DNA of 64,000 nt, from contig NC_134028.1 in NCBI RefSeq assembly GCF_964204645.1, positions 14,189,263-14,253,262 on the forward strand, read 5' to 3'. Made by a program: the position numbers and the translations under genes. Positions 1-10,166 of the stretch are shown in pieces. The notes below the pieces were generated by a model. That model ran no database searches, was not told the origin of the DNA, and worked only from the letters and a program-made list of their open reading frames with translations. How positions within the stretch are numbered: the stretch's first letter is position 1; each line of letters opens with the position of its first letter. This stretch comes from Tubulanus polymorphus. Lineage: Eukaryota > Nemertea > Palaeonemertea > Tubulaniformes > Tubulanidae.

Positions 1-1127
1 CATAATTACAATGAATCCAATTCTGCATGTACGTTAGCACGACTGAATACTAATCCAAATATTGCATTAAAAAAAAACAAATATAGCTGCTAAGCAGCGA
101 TGACGGGTTTTCTGTAAAGCCATTCAGAATGATGGGAATTGTAGTAGGCCTAAATTGAAATTTCGATACAAAGAATAAAATGCATTGACAGATTCGAACC
201 TAATATGCAACCACTGTGTAAACGTCAAATATGATTCAGCTTTGAAACCAATCATACGCGGACGTACAGTCACAAATATTAATATATTTGACCAGGTATT
301 TATTTTGGCATTCAAACATCATGATACTGTATTATCACCATCCTTAAAAATGGATCTGTCCTATTAAGAAGTCATCTTAAGCACCTGCTGAGCCGATAGA
401 TTGAGTGAATTCACAGATAAGAACGTATTATGATTTAGAATAGATTTAAGAAGTTAATGTTTTTATTGAAATATTTGAATAAATACATATATTGTAGTGT
501 AGATTCAATCAATAAATTATGAATTGATTTGGTCTGGGTTTCCGGCTGATGTTGATTTGGCTTTTATGGATTACAAATTCTATAGTAATAAACAATTGAT
601 ACCTGCAACATGTGTGTAAATTAAACCTATTCCATTAGTTGCGTGTGTTTCCAAATAAACGGGAGAGTCACTCTTGATCTGAGTTATTAGAACAAGGGGT
701 CCAAAACACCATGCCCACTTGGGAAGTGGTTCCAAATGCTCAACAATGTAACAATTCAGGTATCAAAGGTATAAGACATCCCTTTTCAAAGAATACCCAT
801 CAAAAATTGCAATGAGAAATGGCAAACTCAGAATTCGGGCCAAAATTGACATTTTTGGGCACTAAAAAAGGTCATAGCATGACCATCTTGAGTCCGTATC
901 CCAATTTCTGTTATGCTGATGGGCCCAGGGGGCATTCGCATATATCCGAAAGATCAAGGTAATTGATCGAAGCATCTTCAAAATTTCCCTCAAAAAGTTA
1001 AAAAAATGTGTAAAAAGTGTTGATTTTGGAGAACAACAATGGCTGGCAATGGAACCAGAATTCTAGCCCGAGTTAAGCGAACTATTGATTCTGATATAAT
1101 GTAAGAACTGATTTCCTTTGTGTACTC

Positions 1128-1485
1128 TTGCAGAATGTCATCCTCCCCCGGCAGCAGGGATTCGAACCTGATGGCATCGAGATTGCCACGGCACGAAACC
1201 CTGCCATAATCGACCATGTGCGCAGATACATGCGCAGTTCAGATGATGTGATATTTAGCCAATCAGAAATCCCGTTTTATTTTAGCCCGGGTTTTCCCAT
1301 TTATAGTTCTTCCTTGAAATTTGCCTCAACGATTATACAACGAGCAATCTGATTGGTGCCGCCAGTTTTTGTTCAGAAAGCTGCGCATGTACCTGCGCAC
1401 CCGGTCTACTGATGCAGGGGTTCGTGCCGTGGCGATGCCATCAGGTTCGAGTCCCTGCAGAGGGAGAATGGCAGAATGTGTTATG
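1128..1485. repeat. Foldback (MITE-like) repeat with tRNA B-box-like arms
   Basis: Two arms of about 110 bp are imperfect reverse complements: about 1135-1245 against about 1370-1480, with a loop of about 120 bp. Each arm contains a block like an RNA polymerase III B box: CAGGTTCGAGTCCCTGC at 1442-1458 (+) and its close relative at 1154-1170 (-). This suits two tRNA-derived SINE fragments in inverted orientation or a non-autonomous foldback element. No A box or tRNA cloverleaf was recognised, so it is not called a tRNA. Confidence 0.55.
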
Positions 1486-1730
1486 TATTATTTCAAGCTG
1501 TTAAATCATACAGTTAGACAAACATCCAATTATTGAATCTTTCTTGTTGACTCGTCTAATTTTGTGAGTTTAGAGTTCCAGTCAATCCACAATGTGCAGT
1601 GCCTAGCCTTCATCTACACTAAAGCCATGCCTGTGTATGGGAAAATGTCGTTCGACTCCTATAAGCCAGACAAATCAAAGCATGCAATACATTGCAGATA
1701 GTAGTCTCCGGCAAGTTGAAAGAGAAAGTA

Positions 1731-1736
1731 AACCAG
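1731..1736. repeat. Left target-site duplication of E1 (AACCAG)
   Basis: AACCAG lies directly before the E1 terminus and recurs at 19100-19105 directly after the other end. Six-base duplications are characteristic of Polinton integration. Confidence 0.92.
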
Positions 1737-2146
1737 AGTAATAGGGGTAATAGGCTTTCAAATCAAAGGTCGAACGGTCGAGCTCATTAAAAAACAAAAT
1801 ATTAAAAGTAATTTAAAACTATAATATATTTTCATAACCGTGTGCATTTCATATTATAACTAAATATTTATTCTAAGATATTAATAATTTTAATTTTAAA
1901 AGCATATTGTATTAAATCAATTGGTCGCTCCGCTTCGCTACAAGCTCCGCTGCGCGACCAATTGATTTAATACAATACACAAATTCATATAATCAAATAC
2001 ATTTTAATAATAATAATTATTCTATTATTCAACTGAAATGCACACGGTTATGAAAATATATTATAGTTTTAAATTACTTTTAATATTTGTTTTTAATGAA
2101 CTCGACCATTCAACCTTTAACCTGAAAGCCTATTACCCCTATTACT
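1737..2146. repeat. Terminal foldback inside the left TIR of E1
   Basis: The terminus AGTAATAGGG followed by GTAATAGGCTTTCA reappears in reverse complement at 2123-2146, so the TIR end is a palindrome of about 410 bp. A GC-rich hairpin marks the centre (about 1921-1968, GGTCGCTCCGCTTCGC against GCTGCGCGACC) in very AT-rich surroundings. The arms differ consistently: the outer one reads ATCAAAGGTCGAACGG, the inner GTTAAAGGTTGAATGG. Confidence 0.9.
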
Positions 2147-2357
2147 CTTAAAATAATCATATACATGAATAACATTTAAATTGACAGATTATTCAATATA
2201 AAAGTGTAAGCTCTTATAGAATAGATAGATAGATATATTTTAAACATTATTTCAATATTCATATTTGTATGAGTTAGATTTTTAAACATTAAAAGTGTTA
2301 GTAAAGTGTGATTGAAATAATACATGATATAAATCATTGAACTTCTAAAATCAATTT
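1737..2357 (+). repeat. Left terminal inverted repeat of E1
   Basis: This matches the reverse complement of 18486-19099 with a few small differences. The outer 410 bp form a foldback; the inner part carries the AAGTGTTAGTAAAGTGTGATTG motif region (about 2291-2318) shared with the other elements. Similarity ends near TCTAAAATCAATTTT, about 55 bp before the polymerase start codon. Confidence 0.9.
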
Positions 2358-2411
2358 TAATAAAAAATTTAGTATTAAAATAAAAATAAATTAAACAATA
2401 AAAGACCATAC

Positions 2412-5400
2412 ATGGAAGATGTAAGAAAATATATTAATTTATTAGATAATAAAAAAGATATAGAGATAACCAAAGCATCTAAAAGTGATATCGGCCCTGC
2501 AGCTATCGAGTTTAAATTTCATAAAGGAAAAACATTAGAAGAAAATAAAAAACATTTAGAAAATATGAAAGAAATAATAAAAATAATAACTGATGTTGAA
2601 TATCCTAAAATAAGTATATCTTCTAAAGTTAAATTCATAAAATCTGAAGATAAACCAATATATTATATAAATTCTCATTCACAACATATTATATATAAAC
2701 AACATATAGATGATAAATTAGATAAATGTTATAATGAAGTAAAAACTAAAATAGAAGAGAAATATTTTGAAGGATCTGGTTTAATATTTGAAGAAATAAT
2801 ATTTATGACTTTACATGTTTATGACACAAAATATAATAAGTTAACTAAATCAAAACCAATTGATGAAAATAATGTATCATATTATAAAGAACCAGATATT
2901 GAAGCATCGAGTTACATTAAACTACCATTTAAAACTAATGCTGTAATAAATGTACAAAATTTTGATGATAAATGTTTTCTATGGGCTATAATAAGTTGTT
3001 TACATCCTGCAACTTATAATATTTGTAGATTAACTCATTATAAACCATTTGAAAATAATTATAAGATAGATAAGTATCCTGTTATAATTAAAAACATCCC
3101 AAAAATAGAAAGAGATAATAATATAAAGATAAATGTATTTGATTTAATCAAATTGCCAAATACAAAAGGTAACAATATAAAACATTATACATTAGAACCT
3201 TTATATCTATCAAAAGATTATGATTCAAACGATGTTATAGATATATTATATTATGAGAATCATTATATGTGGATTAAACAAATAGATTTATTCTTTAGAA
3301 CAGAAAGTGATCACCATAATAAAATATATCTATGTAGAAAATGTTTACATAAATTCAGTAATGAAAGTACATTATTAAATCATAAACAATTATGTGAAAA
3401 TCATGATTATTGTAAATTAGTTTTACCAAATGAAAAGGATAAAATATTAGAATTCAAAAAATATGATTACAAAAATAAAGTTCCATTTGTCATATATGGA
3501 GATTTTGAATCATTAAATAAAGAATTAACTGATCAAGATAGAAAAGAAATATATTATAAAAGAAAGAAATTAAATTCTAATGAAAATGATTTTTCAGATG
3601 AACCACCAATAACAAATACTATTAAAAAGATACATCAATCAGCTGCAGCTTTCGGGTTATATATTAAATCTGATTATCCAGAACTAATTAAAAGTAAATA
3701 TTATCATTACAGAAATGAAAATCTTATAAATCATTTTTGTGACTTATTAATTGAATATGAAATAAAATTTAATGAAAAGTTAAATAAAAATATAGAAATT
3801 ATAATGACAGAAGAAGATAAAGAAGCATTTGAGTTTGCAGATAAATGTTATTATTGTGAAAAGAAATTTATTTATAAAGATAAATAAGTAAGAGACCATG
3901 ATCATTTGAATGAAAAGTTTAGAGGCGCTGCACATGAGAATTGTAACTTACAAGCTAAGAAAATTAACTTTGTACCAGTTATATTTCATAATCTATCAGG
4001 ATATGATGCACATTTATTCATCAAACAGTTATGCCATAAAATAGAAGAAATCAATAATGAAATAGAAAGATTAAATTCAAAAGGATCAAAAGCTAAAATA
4101 CCAACTTATGAATTTAGAATGTTAGCTAAAACATCTGAGAATTATATATCATTCCAATTTGGTTGCCTAAGATTTATAGATTCATATAGATTTTTAAATA
4201 GTTCATTAGATAACTTATCAAAATCATTAGTTGATGATGAATTAAAAATATCAAAGCAACACTATCCAAATAATGATGATTTTCAATTAATGAGATATAA
4301 AGGCGCAATTCCATATTCATTTTAAAAATCACATAATGATTTTAATATAACTGAATTATTAAAAGAACAATTCTATGATGAATTAAAAAATGAATATGTT
4401 AAAGATGAAGTATATAATAGAACATTGAATATTTGGAATCATTTTAGAATGAAAAATCGTGGGCAATTAGTAGATTTATATCTAAAATCAGATGTATTAT
4501 TATTAACCGATATATTCGAAAGGTTTAGAGATGTAAACCGAAAATATTTTGATATTGATCCTTGTCATTGTTATTCTACTCCAGGTTTAACATGGGATTG
4601 TGGATTAAAATTTACAGATATAAAAATGGATTTGTTAACAAATATAGATCAATTATTATTTGAAAAATCTATAAGAGGAGGAGTTTCAGGTGTATTTGGT
4701 GATAGATATTGCAATGTAAATGATAACCCTGGATATAAGTTATTATATATAGATGCAAATAATTTTTATGGTTGGGCAACGATGGAACCACAACCTTATG
4801 GAGTATTTGAATTAACTGAAGTTTCACAACATGAAAATAATAATAAATTTGATTGGAAGAAAAGAATTCTAGATATTGCAGATGATTCAGATACTGGTTA
4901 CTTCTTTGTTGTAGATTTAGAATATCCTGAACGTATTAAATTTAAATCTAGAAATCTAGCATACTGTCCCGAACATAAAACTGTAACTCATGAAGAATTA
5001 TCAAATTATCAAAAAAGAATTAAACCCGAAAATCATATTCATACAGAAAAGTTAATGGTAACTCAAGAAGATAAATATGTAAAAAATTATGTAGTACATT
5101 ATAGAATGTTAAAGTTTTATCTAAAACAAGGAATGGTTCTAAAAAAAGTACATAGATATATTTCATTCAGTCAATCTAAGTGGTTAGAAAAATATATAGA
5201 TTTTAACACCAAACAGAGAATTGAAGCTAAAACTGATTTCGAGAAAGATTTCTTCAAGTTAATGAATAATGCATTCTATGGTAAGACTTGTGAAAATATT
5301 AGAAATAGAAATGATATTGAGTTAGTAAGTAATGGTAAAAGAATTAGACATTTACAAACATATCCTAAATTTATTGGTAACAGAATATTTGATGAAAATC

Positions 5401-6073
5401 TAGCCGCAGTTAAAATGAGAAGAACAAGTATGAAGTTCAATAAACCTATTTATGTTGGAGCATCAGTTTTAGAATTATCAAAGTTATTAATGTATAAATT
5501 TTACTATAACGCATTACAACCACTTTTTGGAGAAAAACATATAGAAATATTATATTTTGATACTGACAGTTAGATATTAAAGATAAAAACTAATAAAATA
5601 ACAGATGATTTAAAAACATTAAAACATCATTTTGATTTCAGTAATTATCCTAAAAATCATGAATTGTTTAGCAATGATAATAAAAAAGTTCCCGGTAAAT
5701 TCAAAGACGAGGTGGCGAAGAAACGATTGAATTCTTCGGTATTAGATCTAAAATGTATTCATATAAAACTAAAGAACATGAAGCTAAAAAGTTAAAAGGA
5801 ATAACCAAAAGTGTAGTAGAAAAGAATATTCATTTCAAAGATTACATCAATTGTATATTCAATGAAGAAGTTAGAAAACATAAGATGAGATGTTTAAGAT
5901 CTGAAGATCATGGAATGTTTATTGAAGAAATTGAAAAGATAAGTCTAAACCCATTTGATGATAGAAGATATATTTTAGATGATGGAATTCATACAGTTGC
6001 TTATGGTTGTAATTTAGATGAATACTTAAAATTTAAAAGAGAAGAAACAAAAGATAAGGAAATAATGAAATGA
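2412..6073 (+). pseudogene. Protein-primed DNA polymerase B (E1), broken
   Basis: Remains of the polymerase that would replicate the element by protein priming. Visible motifs: a C2H2 finger (about 3331-3410), exonuclease motif I YGDFES (about 3495-3512), a Cys/DHDH/HENCN HNH-like segment (about 3846-3950), exonuclease motif II NLSGYDAHLF, exonuclease III YLKSDVLLLTD, polymerase motifs YIDANNFYGW, KLMNNAFYG and DTDS (5559-5570). The frame is cut by stops near 3886, 4323 and 5571 and by a frameshift near 5712, each intact in at least one sister copy. The N-terminal pair of zinc fingers seen in E4 is deleted; the start used here lies inside the longer form. About 1,220 codons remain. Confidence 0.95.
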
Positions 6074-6118
6074 ATTCTAACGTGTTAATCAAATTTTAAT
6101 TAAAAATATGTTATTAAA

Positions 6119-6445
6119 ATGGAGAGTAAACAAACACACAGTGAGAACAACAGATTATTTCTAGATAGAATAAAAGATACTTCAATTGTCAAATCAGTAG
6201 ATTATAAATTTAAGAAGTTAAAAGAATTAATAATCCATAAGAAATATCTAATAACAAATATTGATAGAGTTACTAACAAATATGGAGATAAATTAGTAAT
6301 ACACTTAGAATATGAAGGATTAAAAGGAAATACATATAAATTCAGAACATATTTACCGGATAGATTTCATAGATTATCAAGTGAAGATCTAGAAGAATTA
6401 TGTTCTGGTGATTTCTATTTCGTATACAAAGGTAAGAATGAATAA
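6119..6445 (+). CDS. Small conserved Polinton protein, possible OB-fold ssDNA-binding protein (E1)
   Basis: A 108-aa protein following the polymerase. The pattern KYLITNID..TN.YGDKLVIHLEYEG....FRTYLPDRF suggests a small beta-barrel like an OB fold, which would fit a single-strand DNA-binding role in replication; this is inferred from pattern only. A K-to-stop change removes the last nine codons present in the E3 copy (49113-49466). The gene starts 45 bp after the polymerase stop. Confidence 0.6.
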   Translation: MESKQTHSENNRLFLDRIKDTSIVKSVDYKFKKLKELIIHKKYLITNIDRVTNKYGDKLVIHLEYEGLKGNTYKFRTYLPDRFHRLSSEDLEELCSGDFYFVYKGKNE

Positions 6446-6489
6446 GGGCACCATGAAATAGATTTCGAATAAGAAAATATGTAAAATAA

Positions 6490-7247
6490 ATGGTAGAATT
6501 AAAAGAATACAGAATATTTGTTGATTCTAGAAAACTTACAAATTATAAATCACATAATTTATTAGTACAATTAGACAGAGAATTTAAGAATTGTGTTGAT
6601 TTAAAATTAGTAAATATAAGTTTATGTAATTCTTTTTATAATGTATCGGATAAAAGTCTAGAACATTTAATTTTTTCAATCTTTTACAAAAAAGGAATAA
6701 ATGGTTTTTTATATATTTAAAACCAGGATTATATAATTTAGAAACATTAGCACAAGAAATTAATAGAAAAGCTCGAGCTTAATTAGGAAGTGATTCCGGA
6801 TTTAGTATTAGAATTTTAAAAAGTGATAGTTCTAATAAAATAAAGATAAGGTTAGCTAATGACGAACAATTTAAATTTACAGTAAGAAAACCTTTAGGTA
6901 AACTGTTAGGAATTAACCCAGATATTGTTACAGCATACGCAGAAGGTAGATCAAACTTAATACCTTACACACATTTTTATATTTATTGCAATTTAATTAA
7001 TCCTACAAAAACATTTGAAGCAACTAAAGATACAATTTGTAATTCTAGTATATTAAATATTTTACCATTGAAGAATGTCAAACAATTTGGAACGCAAATA
7101 AATTATAATTTAGACGAATGTGATTTTAAACCTTGTATTCCTCAATTTAATAATTTTAAATTAGAAATAAGAAATCATAATGGATATTTAATTGATTTGA
7201 ATAACTTTCCTGTAATTTATGAATTAGTTATAAGATGTAAAGAGTAA
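6490..7247 (+). pseudogene. Minor capsid (penton-type) protein (E1), broken
   Basis: Homologue of the 50-kb copy in E3. Position, size (about 250 aa) and the beta-rich C-terminal stretch ending in LIDLNNFPVIYELVIR fit the single jelly-roll penton protein of Polintons. The N-terminal 55 residues are open; the frame then breaks near 6670 and meets a stop near 6781. The start ATG follows AAAATAA. Confidence 0.6.
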
Positions 7248-7262
7248 TTTTTTATTATATAA

Positions 7263-7627
7263 ATGAATATAACTGTTGGACCGAGTATATGTTTTGGATT
7301 TGATTTTATTTTAAACGCGAGAAAGAAATGAAATTTAACATTAATGATGTAATAATACATATCAAAAATATTGCATTTTCTAATGAAACAACATTTGAGT
7401 ATGAAAAAACAATAGATAAAGAAACTTTAAATGTAGAAAAGATTACTAATTTAATTAGAGAATCTTTAAGATTTTATGAATTAGATGAAGATTTTATCAT
7501 AGATGATATTAAAAACATATTAACCAAAATATATGATAATCATGAAACTAGTAATGAAATAAATGTTGAAATAATTATAAATAAGACTACTAAATATTTT
7601 GAAGATAGTAATTTTTTTGGTAAATAA
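7263..7627 (+). pseudogene. Small conserved protein of unknown function (E1)
   Basis: Equivalent of the 113-aa E3 gene at 50246. The original ATG at 7263 follows TATATAA; an insertion near 7305-7320 puts it out of frame. A 99-aa open frame remains from ATG 7328. Acidic, helical, no recognised domain. It ends directly against the next ATG (TAAATG). The conserved place between minor capsid and small membrane protein suggests a virion-related role (inference). Confidence 0.55.
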
Positions 7628-7849
7628 ATGAGTGATAATAAGTGGATAATAACTGGATTATATAATGTTGCATTACTATCAGTTGGAACTGTTGGTTATT
7701 CAATGGTATTAAAAAAAGTATTCAAAATGGGAAGTGTTAATGTTGATAGATTTGATATCAATGATATCTTAAAATTAACATTAGCAGTTACTTTATCTAA
7801 TTTAACTATTGATTATTTAGAAAAACAAAAATATATTCCTATTATATAA
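7628..7849 (+). CDS. Small membrane protein, 73 aa (E1)
   Basis: An intact 73-aa protein with two hydrophobic segments, about residues 5-26 (WIITGLYN...VGYSMV) and 46-63 (ILKLTLAVTLSNLTIDYL). I know this type as a recurrent small gene of Polintons in invertebrate genomes. The function is unknown; a virion membrane or holin-like role is possible. It begins immediately at the stop of the previous gene and differs from the E3 copy (50588) by a few residues. Confidence 0.7.
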   Translation: MSDNKWIITGLYNVALLSVGTVGYSMVLKKVFKMGSVNVDRFDINDILKLTLAVTLSNLTIDYLEKQKYIPII

Positions 7850-7873
7850 ATGCATAATTTTTTCACTAAATAA

Positions 7874-8296
7874 ATGGCATCTGCAATTATAACTATTATA
7901 GGATCGGCAATTGTTAACGCTTTGGCATTTACTGGTGGTTGATATTTATTTAAGCATATTGATAAAAATAGTTCATTAGGAGAACAAAGAAGACATAACT
8001 TAGCATTAGAAAAATATAATAAAGCTGCAGAAGAATATAGAGAAAAGAGGCAAAACTATATGGATTATATTAACAAGGAATTATATGATCAGAAGATTTC
8101 ACATAGAGATTTTCAATCAGTCGATGCTGCAATGAGTTTATATAACGCGGTAAGCAATAAAGAAAAATTACATCTATACAAACCTAAATTATCAGATTAT
8201 TATACCCCAAGTAAAGAACAACAGAAATATGAAATAATTTGGATTTTAGGCGGAACAGTTATTGTCATATTTGTTGCTTATAAGTTTACTAATTAG
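7874..8296 (+). pseudogene. Two-segment membrane protein (E1), early stop
   Basis: Starts MASAIITIIGSAIVNALAFTGG, then a TGA replaces the glycine of the E3 copy. The rest is open: a basic, charged middle (RRHNLALEKYNKAAEEY) and a C-terminal membrane segment (WILGGTVIVIFVAYKF). Conserved in Polintons; likely a structural or membrane protein, function not known. Confidence 0.7.
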
Positions 8297-8318
8297 TAAT
8301 TTTTTTGCTAAATAAATG
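8297..8318 (+). promoter_or_regulatory. T-run plus TAAATAAATG start element
   Basis: TAA, seven T, GC, then TAAATAAATG. The same arrangement precedes most rightward genes of E1 and E3, so it is probably a promoter and/or upstream terminator; it resembles the late promoters of large DNA viruses. Confidence 0.5.
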
Positions 8319-8741
8319 GATGATAATATTGATATTATTCCTCATGATATAAATAAAACTAAATTAAAAACATATTTAGAAAAACAAATATTAGAATTTG
8401 AAAATGATTTAAAAGTTAAAAAGATAAAATATTTAAAATCTAAAATTATATATTATTTGATTATAAGTGGTTCGGTTACAATTAGTTCTGTAATAACATT
8501 TCTAGCAATTTTCAGTCCATTAACACCTTTAGCTATATCAATTGGTGTGTTAGGATTATCATCAAGTGTTTTAACCGGTATAAGTTCAAAATTGAATATA
8601 AAAAGTAATAAAGAAAAAATTAAAACGAATATAAAAGAAATTAATAAATTAAAAAATACACTAGATTATATAATAAGTTTAAATGGTCCTATAACAGTTG
8701 AAGAACAAGATAAATTATTAAAAGAATTAATAAATTATTAA
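8316..8741 (+). CDS. Membrane protein with two transmembrane segments, 141 aa (E1)
   Basis: Intact. A helical, charged N-terminus (1-45) is followed by two hydrophobic stretches (about 47-72 and 76-98, the second rich in small residues) and a lysine-rich coiled C-terminus. Homologues are at 51249-51683 (E3) and, cut off, at 41276-41381 (E2). Function unknown; the setting suggests a virion or membrane role. Confidence 0.7.
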   Translation: MDDNIDIIPHDINKTKLKTYLEKQILEFENDLKVKKIKYLKSKIIYYLIISGSVTISSVITFLAIFSPLTPLAISIGVLGLSSSVLTGISSKLNIKSNKEKIKTNIKEINKLKNTLDYIISLNGPITVEEQDKLLKELINY

Positions 8742-8757
8742 TTTTTTTATTATATAA

Positions 8758-10147
8758 ATGGTAGATAGTTTTCCAAAAGCTTTCCAATATAATAAATCAA
8801 TTAAATATAATATTCCTGCAATAGATTTTAATAAAGATATTACATATAGAAATGAAGTTTTAGATTCATTAACTAATTTAGAAATTTATGTTACTGAAAC
8901 TAATAATTTTAATGCAAAGATGGAAAATATATTTCATGTATATTTAATTAATTTTAAAAAATTGAAAGATGAAAAACAATGGTTATTAAAATCTAATATG
9001 AAGTATTGGCAGAACCAATTAAATTTTGCTGTTTATTGTGCAACAACAGGTTATGGAATTAGTTGGAATGATCATTTGAATAATTCTAAATATAAATTAA
9101 TTCAAAGTTTATTTAGATTTCATACATACTTTCAAATCAGAATAATATTAAATGAATTAGAGTGCGCTTTACCAGGATCTAGATATTTTAAAGAATTAGA
9201 TAATAATATTAATTTATCAAAGTTTTATAAAAATTTGCAATGAATTTAATATAGATATAAATAATTCTGATTTTAGAACAAAAATTGGAACAATAAGATC
9301 ACTTCCTTGCCCTGAAAATGTTGCAGCATATTGTACACTTCCCATACCATCTAATAGCTTTTATAATATCTATAATAATAAATTAGGTTATGGTAAAATA
9401 GAAACAAAGGATTTAGAAACATTATATTTTAATAAATTACCGAAATTTTAAGATCATTTAAAACAAGAAAACAATAATGGTTGGGTTTATTTTATTTTAG
9501 AAAATAGTGAAGGTTTTACTAAATCAGGTATACAAAGAATAAATCAATCTATTAGAACTTATTTGATATGTATTTTAGGTGCGCAAGTTGAAACAAGATC
9601 CCCAATAATTGGAAATTTAAATACATCATTTGATACACAGAAACAATTCAAAGTATTATTTGAAGATTCAATTCATAATGATAAAAATAGATCTATTCCA
9701 GAAAACATTGTAAGATATCAAAATTATTTAGATAAATCACATATTAGATTAAATTATTGTATAGGCCCTAATCTATTAATTATTTCTAATGATTTAGTAC
9801 TAAAGATGGGAAATATAATTGGTTATAATAATCTAATTAAAACTGCAACAATAAATAATTCATTTGGATTAAATGATATAAATAAAAAGATTATTACTGC
9901 TCCAAAATTAATGGAAGGTGAAAAAAATAAAAAACATATTCAATCAACTGAAACTAAAACTGAAAATATTAAATTGGATTATGATTCAAAAATAAAAGAT
10001 TGCAATACTACAGAACATATTAAAACTGATAATATTCAACATGATATAATTAAAACTGATAATGATAATAAATCCCATGAAAATACTAAATTAGCTTTAA
10101 CTTGTATAGGAATTGTTATGGGAGGAATATTATATTTTAAATTTTAA
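8758..10147 (+). pseudogene. Large conserved Polinton protein, about 460 aa (E1), broken
   Basis: The N-terminal 161 residues are open (MVDSFPKAFQ..., with CATTGYGISWNDHL and RFHTYFQIR motifs). An extra A near 9232 shifts the frame and a TAA lies near 9449. The C-terminal 194 residues are open again and include ILGAQVETRSPIIG and a final membrane segment (LALTCIGIVMGGILYF). This family recurs in invertebrate Polintons beside the capsid genes; I know no assigned function. The C-terminal anchor suggests a virion membrane or assembly protein. Confidence 0.7.
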
Positions 10148-10166
10148 TTTTTTTATTATATAAATG
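10145..10166 (+). promoter_or_regulatory. T-run plus TATATAAATG start element
   Basis: TAATTTTTTTATTATATAAATG joins the stop of the previous gene (TAA) to the next ATG with only 16 bp between them. Same arrangement as at 8297 and 8739. Confidence 0.5.

Larger units (their letters stand above)
1..1736. other. Host flank left of E1
   Basis: Host DNA of mixed composition. I see no convincing coding exon; the short open frames here have no recognisable motif. It holds one foldback repeat (about 1128-1485). The first 35 bases repeat the sequence just left of element E4 (61986-62020) but without an element there, so they look like an empty target site. Confidence 0.6.

Noticed and set aside
1128-1536. 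tRNA genes, or the short proteins encoded here
   Set aside because: Only B-box-like blocks are present, in an inverted repeat; no A box, acceptor stem or anticodon arm was found, and the frames have no recognisable motif.
1737-2146. Independent MITE insertions instead of TIR foldbacks
   Set aside because: The foldback sits exactly at each element end, its outer border coincides with the 6-bp duplication of the whole element, and it is mirrored at the other end; no duplication flanks the inner border. Independent movement of the unit remains possible but is not shown here.
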